Source of the DNA: Atriophallophorus winterbourni
Taxonomy: Eukaryota; Platyhelminthes; Trematoda; Plagiorchiida; Microphallidae
Length of the DNA stretch: 64,000 bases
Assembly (NCBI GenBank): GCA_013407085.1
Contig: JACCGJ010005545.1
Coordinates: forward strand, 1 to 64,000
Reading direction: 5' to 3'
Shown here: piece after piece, positions 11,250 through 24,477 of the stretch
Numbering within the stretch: the first letter of the stretch is position 1
Layout: the number at the start of each line of letters is the position of its first letter
Program-made: the position numbers and the translations under genes
The notes under the pieces: generated by a model
What the model was told of the DNA's origin: nothing
Seen by the model: the letters and a program-made list of their open reading frames with translations, nothing else
The model's database searches: none

Positions 11250-14200
11250 ATTCGATTCAAGGAACAGTAATTCACGGACTAATTGCTTGGTGGTTTTGAA
11301 CATATCTGAACAAATTGCCGGCTGCACTGAAACGCACAGATGAAGATCGCAATTTTCTGTATTCGGTAAATACGAAACTAAGTGATCCTTCGAAAGATGT
11401 AATCAGCATTTTGAATGTTGTCGAAGGTCACTCACACAGAACGACCCCCCAAGGCCTTCGAAATTTGCGCTCAGTTCCACAGGTCAAGTAGCTTCAGTGC
11501 TTAGGCAATAATATCGATTAATAATCTTGTCTACTTTTGAAACATTTTTCGAAGATTCGGTGAAAATAAAGGCTACAAATATCAAATTAATGTAAAGAAG
11601 AGGGGCGGGCTGGATGTATATAAGATAATCCACAATTCTATGGTGGATTTTCGAGTTTTCAAGAGGAGATCGGGCATTCGGGGAAATTGTGTGACGATAA
11701 AGCTCGAACTATTCGTTAGTATTAATAAATTGAAATACAGTATTTTTTAATGCAGAGATCAAGAAACAAGTTTGATTAACTCAGTGTGTCAGTTGCCCCA
11801 GCCATTTGCGATTTGTGATACCTGGATACGTGTGATCAATATGGATTCCGAGTTAGCAATATCATAATAGCTCTTGCTCAAAACCGAAAGCATAGCGTCT
11901 CGATTAGGTGGTGGCCTCGCTCTACATTCGGAAGATTATCACATCGTGGAAGTTAAAGGAAGATGAAAGAATGCCCTCGGCATCGGTGAGAGTTTATGGT
12001 GCAAAGTGAAAACCACTGTCATGTTTTTAAAGTTTGAATCTATCAATGACAGTACTCAGGTATACATCCTTGAGACGCTCGTGCCAATGAGACAATATCG
12101 CATAGACAATCACTGTTTGATAATTGACTACTTTAATGTGCTGGCTATAGTCTAGATGAATATAGAATCGGCAAACGCTTTATTTTAAAAGGATCTCCTC
12201 GATTTGACGCTCCAAATTGGCTCAGAGCAACACGTAATATCTTCAATATGATGCGCCTCAACCGAATCTTGAACACCAGATTTGATTTTTATGCCGAGAT
12301 ACGCGGATGTACCAGGTTTGAATATTGTTGATCAGATTGGCTCCAGCTAATTTAGCTTCTTCTCGGTTTACATGGAAGGGTTCTTTACGATCTAAAAGGC
12401 TAAAATATAGTATCAGTGCTTAAAAAACAATATTAATGAAACGAAGTAGTCACGCAGATTAGTCTTCATTGAACGAATTACACGTGGATAAAATGTGATC
12501 GCACCTTTACGATAACATTAACAGTCTAACAGCTGTCGCTCCATTGGTACTTTATTCTTGAAGCTCACTGTTAGTGATGGAATCTACAAGTGATCCCAAG
12601 AAGCCTCATGCGTACATTTACCGAAGAACCTAATTTTCCTCTTGTAGTTAATGGCAGCTTTGAGTTTGATTCCGAGAAGGCAGAATACCTTGAAGATAAA
12701 TATGCATATGTTTGTTCTATGTAAATTGATTACATTTAGTTGGAATCGTTATCCAAGTCAGGTATATGAACTATCACAATTGATCCAGAGAGGATTAAGA
12801 AATCCGTGGCATGAGTTGATATTAAAAGCGTCGGGTCCAGACGATATGATAAAGACGATTACTGTTATATTAATTAAACGTTTGAGCATGATTCTCGCTA
12901 CATCGTTAAACGAAGAAAAAATCTCACTCAAATTTAAATTTAGTGTTATCGATCTCGTGTACGAATGTAAAGACAATATCTTACCGTTTATTTATACACC
13001 CGCGACCCCTTACCACAGTGTTTGAAAAGGTGCTAGCAAGGGTTTTGAAGTAACAATTATAGGCTTTTTACGCACATCGAATCAGTTCGCAATAGATCAG
13101 CACGGCTTTGCTAAAGGTTTCATAGGTCTGACGAACGAATATGTTTGGACAACAGCGGTGGATAGTGGGACACCAATGGATGTTACATTCATCGATCATG
13201 TACCACATGAGCGTCGAATATGTGAGCTTCAAGGAGATTGTATAACTGGGAATGTTTTTAAATTGATCAATACTTTCGTCATTGACAGATTTAACCGCGT
13301 GTAGTTAAGGGAATCGGTGAAACTCTACTTGAGCAAATCTGTTGTTTCACGATGTTTGGTTCACGGCTCATTCCCGTTCAAGAAGTTTGTCAATGATCTG
13401 CCTTCTGTAGTAAATGGAAGTTTCTTGATCTTTGCCGATGACTTTTAGATGTCGGGCAGTGTTGGCACAAATGAGTTTGGGGATGTTCTGAAAAGGAAAC
13501 TGACTCAGTTGAGTGAATAATACATCGGGTGTGAAATTACCTATCAATCCGAAGAAGTGGCGCCCGACTCACCATTAAGAACGTACTTTCTTGACGGTGC
13601 TTCTAACGATTTGGTACAATTTAAGAGTGATCTAGTTATAGTGGTGCCTGACTCATTGGAGATTGAAGTGGAATCTTCTAGAAAAACAGTTGTCGTCACT
13701 TGAATTTTATGCGCATTTTGGCGAATCTTCTCGGCACTCAAACTAATATATTCACGGTAATCTACGGCTCACATATCAAAAATGGACTGCTCTTCATCCC
13801 TTTTTAGTGGTTCGCCATTGCTCTCTAAGAAGAGGAACAAGCTATTCTCAAGAAAATTATAAGTGAAGCGACTAATATGTTGGAGGGTTTCCACTTTCTT
13901 AAATTTGAGAATCGTGTTGAGAAGTTACGTCAGTATCCAATGAATTATAGACGTAAATGCTTTGAGCTTCCCCTAACTGGCCGAATTTTTCTAAGTCGTT
14001 ATCAGTCTACCGTAGGGAATACGTACTTTTGGCAGAATATGAGATAACACGTAAACATATACTCAATATATATAATATAATATATAATATCATCTCAGTT
14101 TGATGGACAATATTAAGTGGAAAGGATTATCTTCTCTCAGGCTAACTCTTCGGGTGGATATATCATCTTGGAGAAGTCAGTTATGAAGCTGAATCTAAAA

Positions 14201-14290
14201 TAGCTTACTGTGACCCTATGAAGAAGAAACTGATGAAGAACCGAAAATTCCGTTGCGAAATATACCTTGTAATTTTGTTATTGGTTGTTC
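11250..14290 (+). mobile_element. Long decayed CR1-type LINE F (ORF1, endonuclease, RT)
   Basis: About 3 kb, in the expected order. ORF1 remnant at 11.38-11.48 kb: I-S-I-L-N-V-V-E-G and L-R-N-L-R-S-V-P. Endonuclease: I-C-D-T-W-I-R-V (11,810) with G-G-G-L-A-L-H (11,910), as in TETWL..GGGVAL, and I-I-D-Y-F-N-V (12,120) for the GDFN box. RT: Q-H-G-F-A-K-G at 13,097, D-V-T-F-I-D-H-V-P-H for the first catalytic block, F-V-N-D-L-P and F-A-D-D (13,431-13,442). Thumb and tail at 13.83-14.28 kb: I-I-S-E-A-T-N-M-L-E-G and N-Y-R-R-K-C. Stops and shifts throughout show a dead copy. Confidence 0.7.
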
Positions 14291-14529
14291 AGATTTTGAA
14301 TTGTTTGTACAAACATTCAACTAATTATTGATCATCCTAGCATTTCATAGATATCTCAGAATAACAGTTTTCCAGTTTAAGGAGCAGAAAAGATTAAAAC
14401 TAATATTCGTAAATAATGTTTGGAAATAATGGATGCTTATTTGTGACATACTAAGTTAAGAAATCGGGAGGCTAAATGGACACTCAAGCCACAACCCGTC
14501 CTTTGCTAATTCTAATGATAATTCTCTCG

Positions 14530-17500
14530 ACAGGCGACATGTATAATAATGTTAAGAAGTCAGAAAAAAGTTAATGCCACGTGGCATCGAAACCTCTTTT
14601 GAATACACCTGCCGATTTTAAAACGATCAGTTCCTCGAGCAGCTTATAAGAGAAGCTTATCACTCTTTCACTCACAAAGTTTTGCCTAAGATTCGGATGA
14701 TCGTAATTTTTCGTGAATTTCATTGTATATATAAAGGGTTGATCACTCGAAAAAACAGATTTTGACAACCCTATTCGTCTAAGCCTTGCAGAATTTTGAC
14801 TTTTTCTATAAGGTCACTCCAAATTAGGAAAAGACTTGAATAAATTAGAGATTCCTCGTAGAAATACATTGAACTATATTGGTAGCCAGAGATTGGACAC
14901 CCTCTAGTAGTAATATATTATTTTGAAAGAAACGGCTTCTGACTTGCACGCAGCATTCTAAATGCGGCCTGACATATATAGAGAGATTTGAGCCTACAAA
15001 TGTTTAATCTAGCTCGTTGTGCAGCTGAGGCACATTTCGCAGCTTATTTGAAGTCCACTGTTACGAATATACCTATATTCATAAGCCTCTGAATAGATAT
15101 AAAGTCGAACCTACAGCTATTTGAAGTTACTGTTATTTTGTCCACTACAGCAGACAAAAGATGACATTTACTAAATTTAAGAGGAAGATCCCAATCCCGT
15201 GACCATTCAATGAATTTTTCCATATCTCTCAACAGATCCCTGTGATCACCAAACCTGGTGAATGCGAAATCATCGGGGAACATATATCAGGATCATACAA
15301 CAGAGATAGCAAATCATCGATGAATATCTGGAAAAGTATTGGACCTAGTAATGAGCCCTGTGGAATCTCACTGGTAGCTTTCACAAATTCAAAGGAAGTA
15401 TCACCTGAACGAATCAGGAAGAATCTATCCCGATGCAAACTGGTTATCCAATTTCTCTAATGGTCGCAAGCTTCAAGGCTAGAAACTTGTGACTCATTGA
15501 ATCAAAAGCCTCACAAATGTGTAAGTGGAAGAAATCCACCTTCATCCGCCTTCATCCAGTGTCTTGGAAAATCTTCTCAAAAGCATAGAAGATTCGAGAG
15601 ACACGATCATTTAAAAAAAACCGTGTTGAACCGTGCTTAATGATGAACTATGCACGATATGGCTGCATAACCTATCCGTGATAAGTCTTTCAAATGCTTT
15701 ACTTGAAAAACTAGTCAAGGTTACCGATTGGAAATTCTGAACTATGTTTACATAACTTCCGTTTGGAATGCGTACGACAAGGCTTTCTTCCAGTCATCAG
15801 GTAGGATGACCTTGCAGATCAAGCTGATTTATAAAATACAAAGATGCGCTGCTAGTACTTCATCTGGTTACTTTACAATTTTCGTGTGCACGTCCTCAGT
15901 TCCAGCGGATTTATTCCCATATAGATTCTTTAGAAACCTAGCGGCAGCTTTCATGCAAAAATCACTTCGCTTCGCGAGGCACCCGTTTTCGTACTAAAAG
16001 TTGGGACTGAGTGAATCGCAACACCACCATTTATTCTATGTACACTTCGTAATTAATCCAGCAAATCTGCTGCCTTGTCGGAATCAGAATTGGCTTTCTT
16101 GCCATTTTCGAATATTAGGGTACTCACTTGTCTTGCTCACTTGTCTTACCCTCAAACTGAAATAACTGAAATACTTCTTAGGATTATTTTTAGTAGAGTT
16201 CGCCATTTAAGTTTCGTAGCTTTTCTCAAGCCTCCGTTGTAGCTTTAATTTGTTGTTCCCAAGAGCCTTATACAACAACTAATTTCTATAGGATGAAAGG
16301 CTATGTATCTCCGCCAGATTCCATCACGCCTAATAATGTTGTGTCGCACTGCCGGAATCCACCAAGGTGGCTTGTCCATTAGCCTTTAAGGTCAAAAAGG
16401 ACAGTAAATATCTTGAAGACTTAAGATATTGTGCTTAATAACTGACCATTTACTTTCGATATCAGTGGTTCCAGAGACCCTGTCACATCGTGAACTAAAA
16501 AGGCGTAATGCATTCCAGTCAACTCAATTTATATTACACCGGTATTTGACTGTTGGCTTTTTAAAAAAGATAATTGTCTGGATTATTACAGTCATATGTT
16601 CACTCTTTTCCAAAGGTTAGAGACGTTTTGGACATCTTTAGGACCTTTAGACATAACTAGGTCCTGTGTAGATGGCGAGAGCTCTTCTCTGTACCTAATT
16701 ATCTCAATCACGCGCTGATGAAGCACACTAAAGCCAACCCAGACATACCTGGGAGGTCGTCTGGTTGTACCCGTCAATACCCGTAGGTTAATATAACTAT
16801 TGAACGGACTCGTGGGGCTGTTCTGAGCAATCTGGTAACAAGTTTGCTAAAATGCCTGGTTCTCCTCTTCAGAAGCGCTGTGTGCTCTATATAAACAGCC
16901 TGATGCAAATCTGAGCTTACAGTTAGTGACAATTTTTGAGACCAGCTGGATGCCAAAAAGGCCATTTTGATGTCAGAGCCTTGGCATTTGAAACCATGCA
17001 GTATGAATATCGGCGCTACTTTCCTCGGCTTCGTCTAGCTGTATATTTCGAAAGAAGGTTAAAGGGAATAGTGTCGGTATCTTGAAGCTTGGTATCTAAT
17101 ACGCCTAGGACTATAGATTTAGTTTTGGAGGCTTTATGCTTTAATTCCATCGATTTACTACGCACACTGCAAGCATTTGTATGCTCACAGCATTCCGATG
17201 CACGGCGCCTAATTTTGGCGAACCCTTGTGCCCAGAACCCGAGGTATAACCAAGAGTTTTGGTGTTTCATGATGTTGTAGCACATTAGTACTCTATGTGG
17301 AATCAGCGTCGCTCTAAGGTTTCGGCGTAAAGGTTCTTAAAGCAGCAGCGTTGTGCACAGATGAAGCGAGGCTTTTATTTGCTGCATCAAAACTTAGCCA
17401 TGAATCCTCGAAGAAGTTCTTTACCAGCAATTAAGCATTCTTGATAGAAATATCCGCTGTTGTGGACTTATTCCCTTGACATTTCTCTGTGTTTTCCGTC

Positions 17501-18205
17501 GGATTCGCTACGTTACCACGCTGGAATGCAAAATATTTTGCCGAAGCTGGGCGATGTCTGACCCTAATCTATACAAGTCATTGGTATTGGTATGTATTTG
17601 ATCGCTTTTTATAAAACCAATTCTCTGTCTCTCATATTTTTCTATTCGACCAAGATTGTCCTTGCTCGATTTCCTTTCTTCCACAGATCGATTCTATGGA
17701 CACGAAATAACTGAAGATTGAGCTTGAGGTCTGTTAAACGCAATAGATTCTGCACACATAGGTGATATAGCCTCCTGTATAGAAGGCTATTGTTCCTTTA
17801 GGATCCGAATATTTACGGTGTTAGGTTTCATATTCTTCTCAGGAACAGCGCCTTTTTGCAACTCTCGCAAATCACTGCGGATTGAAGCTCATTGCGATTT
17901 GATTGTTGCGAAATTATTAAGACGCGGCTTGGTTTCCTCCCTTGTAGGTGAGCGCGCTACCATTCGAGTTCGCTGGCTCTTCTTTTCACCCTAACTAACA
18001 ACGGTTTTTTTAATTTCCCCTAGTCGTTTCTGCTGCCTTATGTACAACCGTCGGCTGTGTCCGTATTTGTTTGGGCGATGCTGAAAATTGCGCATTAGAT
18101 TTATGGAAGGGTTCATGCAGTTTCTTGAAAGATCAATCAGACGTGCCATGTTTGCGAATTTATATAGATGTCGTACGACCCGTTGCGGAGAAAATTCGAT
18201 GGATT
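14530..18205 (-). mobile_element. CR1-type LINE A1, near full-length, minus strand
   Basis: Aligns along its whole length with the plus-strand copy at 27.9-32.0 kb. ORF1: 18.2-17.3 kb. Endonuclease start: A-C-S-V-R-S-K-S-M-E-L near 17,160, then K-L-Q-D-T-D. RT: S-G-D-T-S-F-E-F and I-P-Q-G-S-L-L-G-P-I-L-F (15.4 kb), then F-I-D-D-L. C-terminal S-S-D-Q-P-F-I-Y and A-G-V-F-K-R-G-F-D (14.75-14.58 kb). It carries many stops and frameshifts. At 16.96-17.01 kb it is continuous where the other copy holds a SINE, so it serves as an empty-site control. Confidence 0.75.
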
Positions 18206-18214
18206 AACGATGTT

Positions 18215-18665
18215 TCTACTCATACACATATGCATCAGCTACGGTGGCTAATCACAAGAGAAGACATAACAGATTTGGTTCGAAAGGTCGAGAATTAAAT
18301 AACTTCGGGATGTTAGACACCTCCGAGACAACAGCCATAGCTTACCTAAACATGGAGAATGATTCACATTGCTGGACCACTCGACGGGTGAATGACAATG
18401 GTTGTGTTCGGTGCTCGATCAAAAGTGCGCTAAGTAACGCAACCGCGAAATTGATGGCTAAAATTTTCGGCGCAATATTCGGTCTACAAAATTTACACGA
18501 ATCGGTGGTTTGTCATAATGGAACCGCTTTTGTTATCTTGAAATTTCAGAAAATCCTTAAGGCCAAATAAGTACAAATAACGAACACCTCTGCCTATCAC
18601 TTATACGTAGATGGTTTATCCATCCAAAAACTCATCAACATTTCTCATACAAATGTGTTGATTTG
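18215..18665 (+). mobile_element. Ty3/gypsy-type integrase relic
   Basis: The plus strand reads L-R-W-L-I-T-R-E-D-I-T-D-L-V-R-K (18,240), like the WWPGxDxDIExLVRKCxxC end of the zinc-binding domain. Then W-R-M-I-H-I-A-G-P-L-D-G and M-V-V-F-G-A-R-S-K (18,350, second frame), the start of the catalytic core, with the first Asp lost. Then A-T-A-K-L-M-A-K-I-F-G and V-V-C-H-N-G-T-A-F (18,440-18,530) for the SDNGxxF block, with Asp replaced by His. T-S-A-Y-H-L-Y-V-D-G follows (18,590). Frameshifts and lost catalytic residues show it is dead. No LTR or RT of the same element was found nearby. Confidence 0.6.
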
Positions 18666-21289
18666 TCGAGTTTACAAAATTGAACAAGTATATCGTTCCG
18701 AATAAAACAAACTCATCTGGCAAAGGAAAGTCGTCTGCAGTTGGGGTGCGAGTGACTGATAACCTGATCACTTGTCTTTGGCGAACTTCGTAGATTAAAT
18801 AGGCAGAGTTTTCTTCTCCTAGTTAGACGACAGAGGATCAAGCCCTTGTGTGACGCCAGTTTCGAATAGTGATTTAATTTAAGCGAACCAAAGGCGATAA
18901 TCAATCAACCGAGGTGTGTGATAGCGTCATCCTCCGATAGGAAAGCAGAAAATGCTGATTAATGTTCAATATTAAAACAAAAAATATAAGAGCAAACTAA
19001 AAATAAATGGCAGTATATATACAGATTAAAATTCCCAGAAATATATTTATGGCTCACAAATGGTTAGCGATAGCTTCAACGGAACTGTCGCAATTAACAA
19101 CGTGCGCATTTTGAGGATTCTGCACAACGTATCACAAGAATCCCTAATCGCGTCTTTTTTGTTTACAAGAACAACATTATTACGGCCCTCAGAGAATCGC
19201 AAGTACTTGCAATAGGAATGAAAGTTTTTAGTTCAAATATTGTCCGGTAAGTGTATTCAAACCAACCTTACTAATATTGACGCACTTATTAATTCATCAA
19301 AGTTTTCATGCAAATAGCCTGCAATTATCGAAAATTCTATTGCTTATTGCTTTTTTGCCACTCGCTTTATCACCCAAGGCACGAAGGGAAACATTTTGTG
19401 TAACAGATCAATGTGCTCATGCATAATTACCTATTTTAGCTAATCTGATGTTAGTCTGAACGCTAGAGAAAACTCTATCGATGCTGTTTAATTCCAGTAG
19501 AATGCACATGGTACTGAACGAGTAATGGCCAAAGTCAACTGCAAACTTATCAAACTAGAAAGTCCGTTGCATCACCAAAAGCGTTGACATTTTTAATCAT
19601 GTGTTTTTGTTTAGCCTGCATCTCTAAGATCCTTCCGACATTCACTTTGAACATCAAAAACTAAGGTGGTTGTGTCGTTTTCAGGGTCCACTGACGCAGG
19701 CCGCGCATTGACAAGTAAAATTACCGGAGTATGATTTTTAGTACATCTACTAACCAGGAAGAGGCACGCCAATGCTGACGTATCCTCGCGGGAAACTACG
19801 GATTTCACCACCATCATACCAGTAATTCAATCAACGGAAAATGCTGAAATAAATGCTAGACAATGCTTGCAAAGGCATTATTCATCACCACCAAATGGAT
19901 AGAAGTTCTAAACAGATCGGACTCAAAATGGATGGTAAAGGTACAAGGTAGATCTTTGTGGTCAAAATTGTCCTATATGAAATTGATTATTTAATTATAC
20001 ATAATTCTTCTGTAGCAGATCTCACACCGTGCTGGTGAAGGTAAACATCTTTCTATTTATTTTGCATCAGATATGAGAAGGTATGATTTCAAAAGAAACT
20101 CTGAACTCCCGATCAGCTCTTCAGCCGCTCACATTCATGTGCAAACTGAAATGAACTGAACTAGATGCGTACTTTATGCACAACAGCAAACGCCAAATTA
20201 CCAATAATCGTTATAATTAAAAAGTGATCAAAGTCATCAGATTTCTTACATTGGCAACTCGGACACCTTAATAAACGTTGGTGTAGCCTCTGGGGTTGTG
20301 TTGGTCAAAAGTAGAAAATGATCATACAACACATATTTGGCATACTTTTATCCATATACGTAAGACCAGTTTTGGAATACAATAAACAAGCAACCTAATC
20401 ACAAACTAAGGAAGAACGTGCCAAGCCGTGAAAATTGTAACAGCAGGGGACTAAAAGGGGACAATTAAAGAAATCAATTCCTTATGTTTAGATTGTTAAA
20501 CACTTTAACCAAATGTGCCTTAGTATATGGCGTGTGAGCAACCATTTGCTGCTAACTAGTTGGATACTATTAGGAGCCAGTAATTACGAACTACGCGAAA
20601 TTTGCTCCCTCGTGGCAGGCTCAAGAAACTATGGTAATGCTATAAAGCTTCGAATGCAAATGCCACTACGTCAAACACGACGATTCACATTCTCAACAAA
20701 AGTTGTTAACTTGTAGAATGCGCACCCGACTGACATTATTGCAGCAAAATCTGACAACATTTTCACTCAACTCGTGTATAATTTACTGCCAAAATACACT
20801 TGGAACATATATTACGGTAACAAGGCCGGTAACCTTTCCACATTCTTCCGACGCTGCAAGGACTGAGACATCCTCAACACAATTATCTCGCAAGAGGACT
20901 ATACTGGTAACCCTGGCCTAAATGGCGATGATGCATGGTATCAAATCTCGACCCAGCTTCACATCTTATATTTCATATGTAAAACATTTATGGAAGTTAC
21001 TTTAAACAAGCCCAATACAAACTTTCTAATTGTAGCACTAGGAAGTAGATAAGCAAACGGAAAATAGAATAGGCTGTTGAAATTCGCAGCCCCTCTACGG
21101 CGCGATAAGCACGCTTCAGTCTGTACCGCAACTAAACAACTTCTTTTATTTGAAAGGACCATATACGAAACCAATATGCTCTGTCTTGCGCCTTTGCTGC
21201 AAAAGCCAAAACGGCTTTTCTGATTTCTTAACCGTATCAGACACATGAGACCGGGTTGACTGCTTTGAAAGCTCTCAAAGTCGGCAGAG
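18666..21289. other. No recognised gene
   Basis: Short open frames (19611-19817 minus, 20513-20716 plus, 20959-21246 minus) have no recognisable motif. The last 300 bp may be a decayed upstream part of the LINE that starts near 21,290. A short repeat at 20026-20165 resembles one at 32,080. Confidence 0.3.
20026..20165 (+). repeat. Short dispersed repeat with ACTGA tail
   Basis: Starts CACCGTGCTGGTGAAGGTAAAC and ends with AACTGAAATGAACTGAAC. A related sequence with the same start and end but a longer middle lies at 32,083-32,318. Probable small retroposed repeat; the family is not known to me. Confidence 0.35.
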
Positions 21290-22980
21290 GCAGCAGCTGA
21301 AATACTACGACTTCAGTATATCTGTCTTCGAATAACCGTCGGATACTACATTAACACATGTCTCCACCGTCCAATCGTCATCTACACCCACGAGCGTCAT
21401 GTCCTAACCTGAATTAGTCCTTCGCAAGCTGAGAAGCTCACAAACAAAGATCTCGGTCGGCACTGATGGCTCTCACTCACGAACTCTTCATGCGTGTAAA
21501 TATCCTTGCATTCACATCACACCAGTCTTTTTCAACACCTGTACCAACATGGTTGAGCAGAAATTTGGTTTATCAATCCGATACCAAGCATCTAATCACC
21601 GACCAATCACCTTACTCTCAGTCGTGCCTTAAGTAATGGAATCGGTCATTGCAGACACCTTATTGGTTTATGCTACGAAACAGCATCTCTTATCTGAAGC
21701 TGAACACGGGTTTCGACGTCACTGTTTTGTTTGACAAATCATATGCTTAATGGTGATCAAGGGACGGACGCTGCTGAGCGCATGGAAATTCACGTGCTCT
21801 ACTTGAACTGTTATGAATCGTTCCACCTGGTCAAACACAAGTTCCTCCTAGAGAAGTTTTCCTTACAGCAAAACGGTGAGAAATGACTGTAATAGCTAAA
21901 GAGTTATCTGAGTAACCGAATGGATAAATGTTTTTCTACTCTAAGGGGTGTTCCACAAAGATCAATCTTAGGTTTAAAACTGCTCCTCACATTTATAAAC
22001 GCACTATGTACAACAGCCAGTTTTGTTTCGGACGAACGACGTGAAAATTTGGCGTACCGTTTGCCGCCACCATGATTTAAATTTGCTTTAGTTAGACCTC
22101 AACACACTACACGAGTGGTCAACTGACAACAAACTTCCATTCAACGTAACGGAATGTCGTGTTCTTCCCACACGTATGAGCGCTGATCCACGTTATCGTC
22201 TTGGGGATCAATTACTGTATGCGTCGAATACTGAACGCGTTGTCCACACGCAAAGAAATCTTTCTGATTCCGCAACGTGTATGAAAGCGGCCAAATCTAC
22301 CAGCACCGTGATATGTCCTTTACGGTAAGTCTTTAATAAGTTTGAGCCGGCCTCATTTCGTTTGCTCCTGTAAGCAATCATTCGGCCACAAAAGAAGTAT
22401 GCTCTGCAAGTTTGACAAACGTGGTTATTACATGACGAAATGATGCTTAAAGTAACGCAACGATGAGCAACCAACAAAGAAAGAGGTATGTTCCACTTCC
22501 AATGCATTGAAAAAATGTAGAAAACTTAATTTGTTCTGCCTGCAATATCGACGGAATCGTGGGGATCATATTGTGCTTTGCCAAATTCTGTCGACACCAA
22601 ATCACCCTTGTTCAGTTCTGTTTGCCTCGAACAAAATATCTGTTCATCGACGCGGCAACTCCCGTAGACTCCTCTTACAGACTTCATGTATCAACTACAA
22701 GAGAAAATTCTTCTCTGTTCGTGTTTGTGTCGCCAGAAACTATTTTTTGGAGATGTTGTATCTTCACCCCCTCTCTCAATCTGTTTAACTCAAAAATAGA
22801 CGCACGTTTTCACGATCATGAACATATTTTTAGCTTTTCCAACGGCGAGTCCAATTTCTATGCCCCTAACATTTCAACTGTCACGTTCCAACTCTCGCTT
22901 CAAGAGGCCAACGTTGCGATTTTCAACGTTGTGGTTGCCCTGTTGCAACGAGAAGAACAGCGTTGATAATTCCAAATCAG
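21290..22980 (+). mobile_element. CR1-type LINE fragment B3
   Basis: L-R-K-L-R-S-S near 21,425 and F-N-T-C near 21,530 precede the RT. L-L-S-E-A-E-H-G-F-R-R at 21,690 is the QHGF block. L-Y-L-N-C-Y-E-S-F-H-L-V corresponds to the first catalytic block. G-V-P-Q-R-S-I-L-G-L is at 21,950. K-L-P-F-N-V-T-E-C-R-V-L-P aligns with the 27-kb minus copy (P-F-N-T-S-K-C-S-V-L-P). The tail is clear: Y-R-R-N-R-G-D-H (22,550) and F-F-S-V-R-V-C-V-A-R-N (22,715), followed by L-N-L-F. Many stops. Confidence 0.65.
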
Positions 22981-23349
22981 CAACTAAAGTTGTTGCTAGC
23001 CGATTTCGAGCGGTGGATCACTCAAGGATTACGTGGGGTCGCCCTGTTGTTTGATTTGCAGTTTACATCTTGCAAAGCAACTGGAAGTGATGCAACTTGG
23101 CGCTAATTTCCCAGGTTACCATAGTTTCTTATCTACAATTTTGGCGTGATGATTTTTCCATCCATATGACGCTTCAAATACAAGACATGCGGTTCGCAGA
23201 AAAATTCAGCTACTGCTTGTAGCGTATTAGGTTTAATGTGATGCACCCTCTTCTAGTGGTTCCTACCGTTTTGTTAAAGTGAATGAGTAAGCTCGCAAGA
23301 GAGTACTCCTGATTCTATCGAAAATAAAATGCTATGCTCTGTGTAACGA

Positions 23350-23920
23350 AAAAAGGTGCCTGCATACTATGACTTTATGGAAATAGCCTAAAATTGCTGT
23401 GTTCGAATCTTACTGTCCAGGGATCTCCGTTCGAGTATGTTCTAGTCTTGAAATACCTTGATTCAAGAACTTTACCCAATAATCAATCGAAAGATGAAGT
23501 TAAGTTACGGGTAGATCGTGCATGCAATGCATTTATGCAGTTGAAACCAACCTTTGGCAATGGCCAGGTATCGGCCAGTAAAGTGAAATACGTGTTCATC
23601 ATGCAGCGATCCGCCCTGTACTACTTTACGAATGTAAGTCGTAGCTGGTGAGGTTACAAGATGTACGATCTTTAGAAGTGTTTGACCAATGAGATATTGG
23701 GTTAATTTTGGGCGAATAATATATTTACAGATGATATAACACTGCCGTTCAGGCGTGATGCACTGGATTACCTCAGCTTCTCGTTCACATCCAAGTAGAA
23801 AACTACACTTGTTTGACCACGTCTTCCGAAATACGACTCAGCGCTGTTTTAATGGCACTCATAGCTTTTTACCTTCGGCAAAACGATAATTTCCGTTCAG
23901 ATTTTTCATAATCAACAACA
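23350..23920 (+). mobile_element. RTE/L1-type LINE 3' fragment
   Basis: An open frame at 23,394-23,651 gives V-L-V-L-K-Y-L-D-S-R-T-L and K-D-E-V-K-L-R-V-D-R-A-C-N-A-F-M-Q-L-K. This matches the FxYLGSxxx...xEVxxRIxxAxxAFxxL block found after the RT in RTE- and L1-like elements. Downstream, H-L-F-D-H-V-F-R-N (23,805) resembles the RWLGHVLRM block. The RT itself is absent. Confidence 0.5.
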
Positions 23921-24477
23921 AAATGCACATAGAAAGTGCACGATGAGAAATGAACAACTAAGCAAATGGGCGAAAAATAAATTCAGCCATCGAAAGATAG
24001 GAATGCGGATTACAATCACCTTGTCGGTTCTAGGTTAACTACAAGCGATTTTTTATTATTTTTGTTTTTATAAGATATGACTCAGATATACCAGAAAATT
24101 TTGCGACACAAGCTTACCTTATTGGCGCTACTTTGATTCGCATTTACATCACTCAGCGATTCCAAACAACGGTTTCATGGATCTTTGAGAACTCACCCAA
24201 GTAAGCGAATTCTTTCTGCTTTGCTTCGAGCTAAGGTGAGGTTATTCATCTTAGTGCGGTATGTCATTGTCTGACCAACTGGTGTTTTCTCTCAGCCTCC
24301 ACCTGGCTTTGTGAATAATGCGCCCTAGAGAGGTGTTTCAAATGTGTTTCATCCACCACAAACGCGCCAGCATCAGTATTTCTTTCAGTTCATGGCTTGT
24401 GGATACCAGTAGATTTGCATATGTATTGACGCGTGATGCTGCCATCGAATGTAGGCAATCATTAAAAAACTATTGGT
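23921..24477. other. No recognised feature
   Basis: AT-rich; no motif recognised on either strand. Confidence 0.3.

Noticed and set aside
22507..22966. Overlapping frames of 93 and 135 codons
   Set aside because: Both read through the tail of LINE B3; the first is the LINE protein tail itself and the second is its shadow.
23004..23045. Similarity to the start of 5.8S rRNA (GCGGTGGATCACTC followed by CGTGGGGTCG)
   Set aside because: Only about 35 bp resemble the conserved 5.8S start; the rest of the gene and the spacers are absent, and the match lies at the end of a LINE copy. Too short to call an rRNA gene.
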